Positions 37,060-48,508 of a DNA stretch of 64,000 bases are shown here, in pieces. A program made the translations under genes and the position numbers. The stretch is from Daldinia sp. FL1419 (Eukaryota; Ascomycota; Sordariomycetes; Xylariales; Hypoxylaceae). Positions within the stretch are counted from its first letter, which is position 1. Each line of letters starts with the position of its first letter. The stretch is from contig MU623347.1 in the NCBI GenBank assembly GCA_025201765.1, positions 372,001-436,000 of the forward strand. The letters are read 5' to 3'. The notes beneath the pieces are model-generated. The model saw only the letters and a list, made by a program, of their open reading frames with translations, was not told where the DNA came from and did not search any database.

Positions 37060-40000
37060 CTATCCCACCCATCTCCGAGCGCTCCTGAATAACCTTACCC
37101 ATGGTCCAAATTCTCCCCACTGCTCGAGAAGGTTTAGTGGCGCGTACGATGCGGTATCCGCCACCAGCGTCCGCTCGGGATGAGGCATCATAGCTAAGAC
37201 TCGGCCATTCTCGCTTGATACACCGGCAATACCGCCAGGACTACCGTTCGGGTTCAGAGGGTATTTCTCCGTCACATTCATGGTATTGTCGACATATCGG
37301 ATCGGAATCATTCCCGCGGCGTCGAGAGCGTGTAATGAGTTGGGTGAAGAAAAGGATGCTCTTCCTTCGCCGTGTGAGACGACAATTGGGAAGGCAGAGC
37401 CATTCATGCCGTGAAGGAACACTGAAGGACTCTTTTGGTTATCTTCAATCTTTACCATGCTGAAACGCCCTTCGAACTGTTGGCTCGTGTTCTCTTCGAA
37501 CGTCGGCCAGTGTTCCGCGCCGGGTATGAGCTCCTTTATTCGTGACAACATCTGACAGCCGTTGCAGACTCCAAGGGCGAATGTGTCTGGTCGTTTGAAG
37601 AATTCTTCAAACTCCCTTCGGGAATTTTCGTGCATTAAGATGGATTTGGCCCAGCCTTGCCCAGCTCCGAGCACATCACCGTAGGAGAAGCCACCACAAG
37701 CGGCTAACCCTACAAAATCAGCTAAGGATCGACCGGCGATAATATCTGTCATCATAACGTCGATCGGGTCAAATCCTGCTGCTTTGAATGCAAACGCCAT
37801 CTCAGCGTGTCCGTTAACACCTTGTTCTCTCAGGATGGCTACTCGAGGATTCTTGCCAAAGAATCCCGTTATAGAGGCTGTGAGCGGTAGAATCGTATCC
37901 GCAGGGTCAAAGGTGAGCTTGTAGGAGATACCCGGGTCGGATTGGTCTTGAATGATAGAGTATTCGGATTCGGCGCAGGCAGGGTTATCTCGAAGTTTTT
38001 GCATCTCATACGAGGTCTTCGCCCACCATGACTGGATTTCCTTCCTATCAAGGCTGACGAAAGGCGTCGTCCCATAGCGAATTGTCAACACCTGCTTTGA
38101 CTTGGGCTGTACGCTACCAAACTTTCTGATCAAACCCGGAGGCGGTCCACAAGTTGCGAAGCATCTCTTGAAGTTTGTCTCATCCGATGCTCGCACTTGG
38201 AACACGGCGCCCAACTCTTCGTTGAATAGTGCGTCGACCATATCTTCGATAGAACCAGAATTAGAAATTCCGTCCATCATAAGGTCAACTCCACATCTTC
38301 CAGCGAACATCATTTCGGCCACTGTAGCGATTAAACCTCCATCAGACCTATCGTGATACGCGAGGACAACCCCGCTCTGATGTAATTGTGTTATCGCATC
38401 AAAGTAGTCTGTGATGAGATCCACGTCTCGTACGTCCGGTGCCTCATGTCCCACGTAGCCGAACGATTGGGCAAGAGCAGATCCTCCCATGGCCTTCTTG
38501 CCGCCAGCCAGGTCAACAAACATAAGGACTGTCTCCCCTACTTCTTCGACCCGTCGGAGTTGCGGGGTCCAGGTCCTTCTGATATCATCGACAATCGTAA
38601 ATGCCGAGATGACGACTGACACAGGCGCGGTCACGCTCTTTGTCTTTTCGGATTCGCGGTCCTTCCAAGTAGCTTTCATAGAAGTCGAATCTTTGCCTAC
38701 AGGTATACTGATCCCCAGTCTATCGAACCGTTAATCAAGTATACCATTAAGAATTTTCAAGTGGGAAACATAAAGAAAACATGCTATATGGAACATAGTT
38801 TGGGTACATACCGAGGACACATATCGAGTCCTATAGCTTCAACTGCTTCATAAAGGGCGGCCCCTTCACCAGGGTGGTTGACAGCCGCCATCCAATTGGC
38901 AGACAACTTCACACGTCGCAAATCACCCATGATATCAGCAGCAGCCAAATTCATTAAACTCTCGGCCACCGCCATGCGAGCAGACGCGGCAGGCGATATC
39001 AGAGCAAGGGTTGGCTTCTCACCCATAGCCATTGCCTCACCGTGCCTTGTCTTAGCTCCCAAGTTGAACGATGTGGCTGTGACTGCAACGTCGGCAACAG
39101 GTATCTGCCAGGGACCTACCATCTGGTCCCTTGCAGTAAGGCCCCCGACAGTTCGGTCACCAATCGTAATCAGGAAAGATTTTGACCCTACGGCAGGCAT
39201 CCAGAAAACTCTTTGTAGAGCATTTCTTAGTAGCTCAGCGTTGGTCGATCTAGCCCCAAATGTAGCCCTTAAACTGGGAACTGGCTCGAACTTCGGTAGA
39301 TTTAGTTTCTGGGAACTGACTATGCGCTGTAATCGGCGGCCTGGGGGGAATAGGGTTGACATTGGAAGATTGATGGGTCGAGATTCTACGCCGTCCTTCG
39401 CATTTCTATCTGTTAGAATAAGCTTAGGTACGCCGTCCTCGTCCTCGGATACCACAGTGCCGACATCCGAAAACCCGCAACGTTCACGTCCTAGGTCATT
39501 AGTTAATACCAAATGATATATATCAAGAATTTCGGAAGCTTACTGCAGATGCTCACGAATCGGTTCATTCCTTCGTTGTTGACTAACATGACGTAACGTT
39601 CTTGTGCTTCGTTACACCCTGTAATGTATAACCGTTAGCAAACCCCTCATTTTAGTAGGCTTAGGTCCGAAATGGCTAAGGGGTAGGTAGTCCCATGGGT
39701 TCGAACACGATAGATAGTGATAGGCAAGACGGGGAAACTGAAAAGCCCGTAGAGTCTTACATATTTGGAGGGGACTCAAGCTACGGTCTGCACTTTCGAC
39801 TTGACGGAGTTCGAATTTACCCCCGAAACCGGCGTCTTTAACCAACTCCGGAAGAGCATTGGATAATCCACCAGCGCCAACATCGTGAATCATTGCCTAG
39901 TAGCCTATTAGTTCATGATAAAATAATGGATATCGGGCCAAAAACGAGAAGCCGATTACGAGAAGACAAAATCAAGATAGATCTTGAAGGTTGGAAGGAG

Positions 40001-41900
40001 ACTCACAATAGGATTCATATCCCCCAGACTGACACAGGTATCAATGACCATCTGGGCTCGACGTTGCATTTCAGGGTTACCTCTCTGTACACTGTTGAAG
40101 TCGAGGTCTGCGGTACCCTCCCCAGAAGCGTTACTGGACGCAGCACCACCTCCAAGTCCGATTAGCATGGCGGGACCACCAAGTACGATGACATGAGCTC
40201 CTTCGTGCACATCAGTCGGATTCTTAAGCGCGTGTCCTGGCCTGACACGACCAAGTCCACCGGCAATCATGATAGGCTTGTGATAACCTCGCCACTCTGT
40301 TGCCTCCGATGAGTTTGGATCACTCTTGTTAGTACCATCCGTCAAGAGTGTGCGGAAACAACCGGTAAGAGCAGGGCGACCAAACTCATTATTGAAACGA
40401 GCTGAGCCAATGGGTGCCTCAAGCATGATATCTAGACTGCTAGCATAATGCGCCGGGCGACCAATATCAGCCTCCCAGGCGTGATGGCCTGGGATGAGAA
40501 GGTCAGAGACCCAAAATCCACTAAGGCCAGCTTTAGTAGATGAACCTCGCCCAACAGCAGCCTCATCACCTAAAGGGGGAAAATCAGCAATTATTCTAGC
40601 GATATACCTCTATGACGACACTGAACATCGTTGGTGTGTGTTCTAAAAGTTCCAGGGACAGCATCAAAGTACAGCAATAGGTTGACTTACGGATCTCTCC
40701 ACCCGATCCGGTGGCAGCTCCCGGAAAAGCTTAACGACGAGGAATTAGCACCTACTAAACTCACCGAGAGTGAAATCAGGGACGCCAGGTAAAATACTCA
40801 CGAGAAATAGCAGTAGGGTGGTTATGAGTCTCGACCTTGGCTAGCACGTGCACAACTTCCCTATTGAGCTTCCAGGACCCAGTTGCATAGTCAGGGGCCC
40901 AATAGCTTCCAATCTCGCCCTGCATTACTGCAGCATTGTCGCTGTAGGCGGAGACGGTGTAGTCCGGTGTCTTCTTGTGCGTATTTCGGATCATGTCGAA
41001 TAAACTCAGATCCTTGGTTATGCCATCTATGGTCCAGGTCGCATTGAACTGCCTACGGTTGGTTATTAGTTTCACTGGCTAATGCGAATTTCCAATAAGG
41101 ACGCGCTAATGGAAGAAGGATATCATGAATGGTAAACATAAAGGGATAAAAAATACGTTGGGCAAGGGAAATATATATGGATGAGAGCGTTGCATAGGCC
41201 TAGAACTCATGGTAACTTACTTATGACGACAGTGCTCTGAGTTTACTTGAGCAAACATGAAGAGCTCAATATCATTCGGAGGTCGTCCAAGTTGAGTGAA
41301 TTCTTGAACCAGGTATTCCATTTCAGACTGATCCAGGGCCAGGCCGTGTTTGGCATTGTACGCTTTCAACATATCAAGAGGACTTTGACTTCCAGAAAAG
41401 ATGTCAACAACTTCCAGAGGCAAGGGCTCTCGTTCTATGAACATTGTGCTAAGATCAGGTTCGCTTGTAGATATGATCTCTGTCATTCTGTCGAACAGTA
41501 GATTCTTGAACGGTATTTCATCATCATTGAGGGGTTGCTCGAATTCTAGAGTGACAGAGCGTGCCCGTTCAACTCGGTGAACCTGGTCTGCGAGGCCGCA
41601 GACTTCGCAGACCTTGGTAGCCTTGGAGCTCCATGGGGAGATGTTCCTGGGGGATATATAATAAGTACGAGTATATCCGATATGTGTTAGAGGCGGTGGG
41701 CTGTCAGCGCCAGGTAACGGGAGTAGCTGTTGAAGTTTAGGTGCGACAGCATTCTTATCACCTTTGATATGCGCGTAATAAATCCAGGAGCCTAGGATGT
41801 TGGTGACCTTGGTAGATGCAGTCTGGTTGATGCGATGTTTTAGCTTGTTAGCCTCGGAGGGCGTGAAGCAAGACTCTCCGGTAAGAACAACGTATTCCAT
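37060..41900 (-). CDS. ADE6: Phosphoribosylformylglycinamidine (FGAM) synthase
   Basis: Predicted 1360-residue enzyme from eight exons read right to left: 41900-41221, 41052-40802, 40729-40691, 40569-40007, 39896-39761, 39618-39544, 39490-38812, 38719-37060. It catalyses the ATP- and glutamine-dependent conversion of FGAR to FGAM, step four of de novo purine synthesis, in the cytosol. Visible in order: an N-terminal PurS-like part; the linker and first synthetase lobe (FAQVNSEHCRHK, KVETHNHPTAIS, PFPGAATGSGGEIR, IHDVGAGGLSNA); the second lobe (GKDSTSM, YHDRSDGG); and a class I glutamine amidotransferase at about 1090-1360 with the nucleophile Cys1193 in GVCNGCQ and the His/Glu pair in MMPHPER. 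The C-terminus WVRLFRSARRWVG is typical for fungi. Length matches the family. Exon 3 is only 39 bp. It is divergent from the PQ-loop gene. Confidence 0.97.
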
Positions 41901-43184
41901 CTTGTCCAGTAATGACCAAAAGGTCCAACAAGATTCGAGGTTAAGATGCTCTAATATAATTGAAAGCGCCCCTCGAAATCCTGTGAAGTCTTACTCAATA
42001 GCGTGGGAAGAAAATGTTCATAGCTATGTGGGGTTCTTTTAGCTGGTTTTCCTTTAGCTGGTTTTCTTTGGAGGGGTAGAAACAAGACCCTGCATGGTTA
42101 ATGCTGAAACTGACCAATCATATAAATCTACTTAGAGATTTTAAACCCAATTCTATGGATTCCTGCAGCTGGGTGCAGCTGCTAGGCAACCAGGCAACCG
42201 CTTACATATAAATATCCACCTTAAATAGCCTCAATCTTAGCTTTTATAACAGTAGTATAACGATGTCATCAAGATATTAGGAATTATATGAAATCGATTT
42301 TTGTGAGGCAGAATGCCACCTAGAGCGCAGCGCAAATGTTGGGAGGTACGTACGTACAAGAGGAATAACTGCAAAAGCAAGTAACAAGTAAATCAATGCA
42401 GTGAGACCGGTGTATTCAAGTTGTCTTAAGAAGAGAGCTTTTTACTCAGAGCTCAACGGGCTTTGAACCCCTCATATATATATAAGTAATTATACCTCTC
42501 TTTTTGTAGTTGACATACAACCATCAGCAAACAAGCTGCTAACTAAATATGTTGAGCGCACTACCAGCACAATATTTTATTTGTTCTTTATTATAAAATG
42601 TATCCATAAATCGTTCGTTATTATTTATAAAAAAAAATTGCTTGTAAAATTTGTTCGTTAATTGTTTGCTATTATTTATGAAATGTACTTGTTTGCTATC
42701 TCACGCAGGCATCAACGGGTGTGGCATTCAACCGCCCCAATATCCCGATTCCATACATTCGCAGGAACCTTAGTGGCTTGCAGAATTGGTATGTTATACG
42801 TCAATTTTATGTAAAATTCCAGGGGTTATTAAACTTTTTATTAGACTTACCCTTAAGAGTAAGCTTATCGGGAATTATCCAGAATTGAGACCAGCTATTT
42901 GGAAAAATAAAAAATAAAAAAAAGTTCCCCACAAGTCGCGATTTGCTCGACTATCGATGGATTTATCGTGTACATTAGCTGCATTCCGAAGATGACCAAC
43001 CCTCCCGGATGAAAATTCGAATTCCGACCCGCGCCGAATATCCCTTGAATCTTCCTCGAACCAAACCCGCCTTGCCATGATATTTCGGTGTTCACCAATG
43101 TGCTGTATAAAGTGTTCTAAATAAAATTAGGACAACGGCGACCTTCCGCTCCGTCCGGCGTTTCGATTCGACGAGGTGTCGAGA
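41901..43184. other. Divergent intergenic region ADE6 / PQ-loop gene
   Basis: About 1.28 kb between two divergent starts. The segment 42475-42710 is AT-rich, with imperfect repeats of a 'ttcgttattatttat' unit (clear near 42615 and a variant near 42671), suggesting a decayed small repeat or MITE. The rest should hold both promoters. No gene is seen. Confidence 0.5.
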
Positions 43185-44151
43185 ATGCATTTCCTTACAG
43201 CGTTGGCCGGCTATGCCGCCCCAATGTTCCTAATATTGTCACCTATTCTATCGTACTCCGACCAGGCTATCTCTATGCACAGGAATAGATCGAGTGCGGG
43301 CTTCTCGCTCGATATTCCTCTGATCATGCTTGTCGCGTCTATATTCAGGTTTGTTAAACCCCGCGATCTTTTATACGGAAGCTCTTTATACTAACAACGT
43401 TGCTAATAGAGTTTTCTACTACCCGGGTGCGAGATTCGATGTGGCGCTGCTGATCCAGTCGTTCTGCAACATCTTTATCCAACTTATCCTACTCAAGATC
43501 GCTCTCGACCACCGGCCGCCACCGTCATCGAAAGGAGGTGATGCTGCTCTTCCGTTCGCAGGCGCACAGGATGGGTTTGGAGGATTCCAACGGCCTTACA
43601 ACTTCTGGCAATGGCGATCACCAAAACCGTAGGTTTCACCCCTAAAGGCTTTAGCTTTAGCGCATATACTAATTCCGTGTGCTAGTTATTGGCAATTTCT
43701 ATTGTCTTTGTTCATTTGCTTGACCGTACTCGAGCTGCTGTTGGCGCCATTCAATTCGATTTATTCTGGATACTCGGCTTTAATAGGATATGTCGGTCTG
43801 TCGGTCGAAGCGACGCTGCCAATCCCGCAACTCGTTGCCAATGCCCGTTCGCGATCTTGCAAGGGTTTCCGTTTTTCTGTGCTGGCAAGCTGGTTGGTCG
43901 GAGATGCCATGAAAATGTTTTGGTTCTTTACTTCTACTACTGAAATTCCACTAGCATTCAAGCTCTGTGGTGTTTTTCAGGCTGTGTGCGATTCCCTCAT
44001 CGGTGTCCAGTATCTAATGTATGGCGACCAGCAACCGACGATCAAAACGCAACAGGGGTGGACGTACGCGGGCGTTAAGCCGCATCTGCACGTAACTGGG
44101 AGAGAAACTCCTACGGGGAGGAGGACACCACTGGGAGAAAAGACAATTTGA
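43185..44151 (+). CDS. PQ-loop repeat membrane protein (SLC66A2/Any1-like)
   Basis: Predicted 282-residue protein from three exons: 43185-43348, 43410-43628, 43686-44151. About seven hydrophobic segments are visible. The first PQ-loop half is degenerate (SAGFSLDIPLIM); the second carries a clear LPIPQLVAN motif, followed by GFRFSVLASWLVGD and FQAVCDSLIGVQYLMYG, typical of the SLC66/PQ-loop family. The cytosolic tail is hydrophilic. Yeast Any1 (Cfs1), of the same family, lies in Golgi/endosomal membranes and affects phospholipid-flippase phenotypes; other family members export amino acids from the vacuole. By overall shape this one resembles the SLC66A2/Any1 branch, but the transported substrate cannot be read from sequence. 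The start is the first in-frame ATG. It shares a divergent promoter region with ADE6. Confidence 0.85.
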
Positions 44152-46428
44152 ATGATGATCATGATCTTATTAAATACTTTATTATTTTACATTTTGTGAT
44201 TATTTAATTTACATGTGTAACCTACCTTATCACACATTCATATCGGTCAAATATTATAATATTTTTCTTGGGCTTGAAATAAAATTTTTTCTATAAGATT
44301 TCAAGCTTGACTTGGATGAGAAGATTGAAAATGTTCTTGTTATATTGGGGTTTTCATGGGAACATTGTATCGATGCACACCACTTCATACCTATGCATCC
44401 TAATGTACAAAATTGTCACTTACCTCGTTGCTCAAAAGCAAGGTAATATCCTCGTAAAGACCTTTTACTACATGCGCTTGTGCTTACCTAATGCAGTCCC
44501 ACGCACTTTAATACGCGAGTGGCTAATATGATACATCAATTAATTGTCCTCTGGACAAGGGTGAGGACGTCGTGAATTAGTGTTAACGAGTACTTCTAGG
44601 GTCCGACTATTCCCGCGAATACTCAGCCACAAAATGTGATATATGTAGGTGAAAAGAGTACCGATCGAATCAAGATAGAATAATCACGCAGGAACATATC
44701 ATTTTGTTGATTTTGAGGTAACATGGTATTACATCTGCATGGGGTGAATTCTAAGGATTTCGTTCCTATTTAACTAGTATAAACGTGAACTTAGTGCACT
44801 CGAGCTCATCGGTAAGTAGAACGCGCCTAACAAATCTTCTCATCTTGATCTAGTACTTAACCGCCATCGTACTTGCACACTTGGAGCCTCTTTCCCCTTG
44901 TATACTTATTATCATCTACTTCTTTCCATTTCAACTCCACACTCTTTTCTAACCTAGACATCTTTTAGGCATAGTTAGTTGATTCCCCCTTCCCCCTAAC
45001 ACCTTTAACTAAAGAAAGTTTACCGCGCCGAGTATTTAGATGTGGTATTGACCGTAGCCCCTGACATCTATACGTCTTATTTCAACAACATTATCATCTA
45101 ATAGCTATACCCGCAATCGGGACCCAACACCAGCTTTTACGTTGAACTATTACCACTACAACTTAAATAAATAAAAAATCGACTATTTAGAAACGTCAAG
45201 TTTCTCTGGGCCATCAGTTTTCAGCTAGCCTAGTATAAGCATCGTATCTAATGTAAGTTGGAATCGTTTGTCTTGGTTCCTCACTAGGTTAAGTGATTAA
45301 TAAACCTATACGGTATTCACGGCATTGCTTTCGCAGTCAACCGGTCACTACCTGGGTTGTCATTGCAAGAGCAGTCGGGAATCTCCTCCCATGCTACCCT
45401 TTTCACCTAAACTAAAAGTCCCCTGCAACATCTTGTCCCGTTTCCTACTTGCAGATAGTAGCATCTCATTCCCATCCGCAATTTTCTTAGTTGGGATAAG
45501 TCTTAAACTCATACCCCAAGCTAAATATTTTATTTATCTACCACTTACTTACACCAAACATAGTTAACAAACTACTAGACGTCAGAAGTTTGGTGCCGTT
45601 TAACCACCCGACTGATCGGTATATTATCCCTAGTTCGCTCTAGGATCGTCTAGGGTCGCAATATACGTGGTCTCCTAATTCGTTTCTGGGCAACAACGAC
45701 ATTGTCTATAGATCAACACAGCGTCGTCGAGTGAAATACGCTTCTCCTACGCCTGCCTGTCATTTTTCAGTAAATCGGTAAGCAGTCTCTTCCCGCCTAC
45801 ATGTTCGGTTTGCTATCTCAAAATATTTCATATCGTTTTACTTCCCGAATCTTCACATCGTCCGCGTCATTCTTACTTTCTACTATATTCCAACACTGAT
45901 TCGTCAACAGGATCGTACTTTATAGAGTACGGCTCCTCAGGTTTCTCATCAGGTCTCACCGACAACTTGAACATTAACAAAGCCTTGTAAGTTTCTTTTT
46001 TTTTATTCGAATATTAAGACTAGCACTACCGTCTCTACCTACATCCTATATACCTACCTACCTACCTACCAAGGTACCTGCGTACGCACGCACCTGCGAA
46101 GCAACCTAGAATCACCACCTCTTTCCACAACTTGGGATCTCTTCTCCCTCTCCCCCACACCTTAAACATCGTTCACTCACCCGCTTCCCTTCTACTGCCT
46201 AGCCTACACCATCTAAATGTTGCACAACCCTCCAAACATTCGACTACTCTGCTCTTCAATAACCCATCCTTCCTTCACGAATACCTTGAGTATCGTGTGG
46301 TCCTTCTCCAACACAATACTCAAACATTATTGTCTTTCTTTTATTCGCAGTTTTCCAACTTCAAGGTTGCCTTGCTGTTAATCAATTCTCTAACGTGATC
46401 ATACAGCATTGCCTCTGACGCACTCACA
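44152..46428. other. Intergenic and probable long 5' leader of the Myb-like gene
   Basis: About 2.3 kb with no supported coding. From about 44800 the + strand becomes pyrimidine-rich, as fungal promoters and leaders often do. A possible 5' UTR intron runs from GTAAGT at 45987 to ttcgcag ending at 46350 (364 bp). A CTAC repeat lies at about 46051-46071. Confidence 0.45.
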
Positions 46429-47757
46429 ATGGCCCCTCGAAACCGTGTTAACTTCAAGAATTACGAGACCAGCACTCGTCTACTGGCTGCTGTTGTCGCA
46501 TCCCTCGAGGGTAAAGTCAAGCTTGACTTTGATGGTACGTCTACTCTATTTCTATACCGTTTATATGCTATTCCTATGATTCCTTGCTTCAACCATATTG
46601 GACGATTCTCCTTGACCAGTGTCTCCATATGTGCCCTACGTCCTTTCAAGGAATTAGCGGGGGTGGTATGGCTAGAATATCTATTTATATTACGTTATTC
46701 TGGAATAGAGGTGCTTGAAACAGTTATACTTCCATAGGTAGTGTCTGCCTGTATCGGGTAGACCATGCTGTTTTCATCACGAGCTGATGTGGCTGCAGTG
46801 ATTTCCTTGCTAGTGGGTGGAGGGACCACTGAGTCCGCCGTGGAGCATCGCATGCGTCCTATCAAGCAGCTAGGGAAGTTGCAAATCGACTACCTTATGA
46901 ACAAGAGACGAGACCCGGGCCTGCTGCCTACTGAGAGCGGAGGTATATCATATACCCCTCTCGCATCGTTACACTTTTTACTCCTGCTTTCCCTTGTCAT
47001 CATTACGATATATCGTCCGTGATTTAAAGAAGAGGAAAAGTGGCTAATAATCCTTGCAGAAATCCAGAAACTCTTTGGCGAGTCTACTCCAGCTGGTATA
47101 GCGTGGCAAGTCCGCGAAATAAAAGCCCTTGGTCGCGCGCAGCGACAAGCCGTTGCGGAGGGTAAGAACCCTTGGGAGGTTAAGGTCGAGACCGCCAAGG
47201 CTTCTACCGCATCGACGCCTACAAGCAGGGGTGGCCGCACCCCTTCTACTGCCGCCTCCTCCACTAAGCGTAAGCGTGTCGTCAACAAGAAAGTGACAAT
47301 GTCCGAGGAAGACACTGGCATTGAAAGTACCGAGACCGATTACGACGCGAAGGACTTCCACTCGGATGGTGATGACATCCACCAGATCACACCTACGCCG
47401 AAGCGCCGTAACACCGCAGCAGCACCTAAAACTGCCAACGCCAGCAGCGCTGCTACTCCCACGTCTGCTAAGGGCAACGGTAACAACGGTGGTGTTGCAC
47501 GCTCTCTCTTCGGCGACGGCATCAAGCCAGCGCGCCCTAACAACAGCAACGGTGTTGATGTCCAATTCGTCGATCTAAGCGAGGATACACCCTCGCCCCC
47601 CGCCACAGCATCCGGGAATATCTCTCAGGTGAAGGCTGATCCCGACTCGGACTTGGTTCCAGAGGAGATCACTCCAAATAGGGAGAACCAAAGCAACCAT
47701 TTCGTCGGCGATAGCGGCGTGTTCGACGACGACGACCTGGCGGAAGGAGAATGTTAG
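46429..47757 (+). CDS. Myb/SANT-like nuclear protein
   Basis: Predicted 315-residue protein from three exons: 46429-46534, 46799-46942, 47060-47757. The N-terminal 110 residues form a tri-helical, Myb/SANT-like fold of a kind common in uncharacterised Pezizomycotina proteins: a start like NYETSTRLLAAVVASLEGK, then GGGTTESAVEHRMRPIKQL, then FGESTPAGIAWQVREIKALG. From about residue 150 the chain is disordered, with a basic KRKRVVNKK patch that could be a nuclear-localisation signal, followed by acidic and Ser/Thr-rich stretches and an acidic end. Intron 1 is long (264 bp) for this locus, and its acceptor at 46798 was chosen because it alone continues the domain in frame. A chromatin or DNA-binding role is inference. 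It ends tail to tail with the MTHFR gene, 751 bp apart. Confidence 0.72.
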
Positions 47758-48508
47758 TTGTTTCGCAGTCTGGGCTATCAAAATACCAAGGCAGACACTG
47801 ACTGTGTTTTCGTTGCATTCTTGAATCTCGGTGTTCTCTGACGAGTAATGGAATTTTTTTGGTGTTCGGCTTATTCACCATTTTCTTTCTATCAAGTCTT
47901 GGACGTCCTTGAGGACAAGTGGTTGAGGTATAGCCCCATGCCAACAAACCACATCACTTCTCTTCAGCACAGTCTACAACGTCATCGCATAGTTGCGTCA
48001 TTTTTTCATATCTACTGCGTTTCGTTACCAATACTAGGATCGGCGAAGGAGAAAACAGAGAAGGCAACGGATAGATTAGTTTGTGATTTACCAATAGCTG
48101 TGATGAGATATCTTAGGCTTTCTCATCTGACAGGGGATATATGAGTCGGCAATAGCCGAGGGTGGTTTGGACAGATTAGGGGGACAAGAAAAGGGCAATC
48201 ATGTCACCACTCCTTTTATCTTGACCGATATTTCCATACGTCTACAGGTGTACTTGCGATGGTTTTATGTCTCATTTCGTATTTAAACTCTAGTCTGCTG
48301 ATTGTGTGGCCTTCATGCAACGTGGGAGGCGGTCATTTCTCGCTCTGCAATGAATTCGAGGACTGTTTTGCGAATGAATTAGATAGATATTAGCGGCTTA
48401 TTCTACCTAGGCACCTATTCTATCCATATTAGGTTAAGTTGGGCAGATTAGCTACTCTCATGAATACTATCCCGCGTGAATTTTTTTTATTTATACATTT
48501 TTATTTGA
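47758..48508. other. Convergent intergenic region
   Basis: About 750 bases between the stops of the Myb-like and MTHFR genes, holding both 3' UTRs. No gene or notable repeat is seen. Confidence 0.5.
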
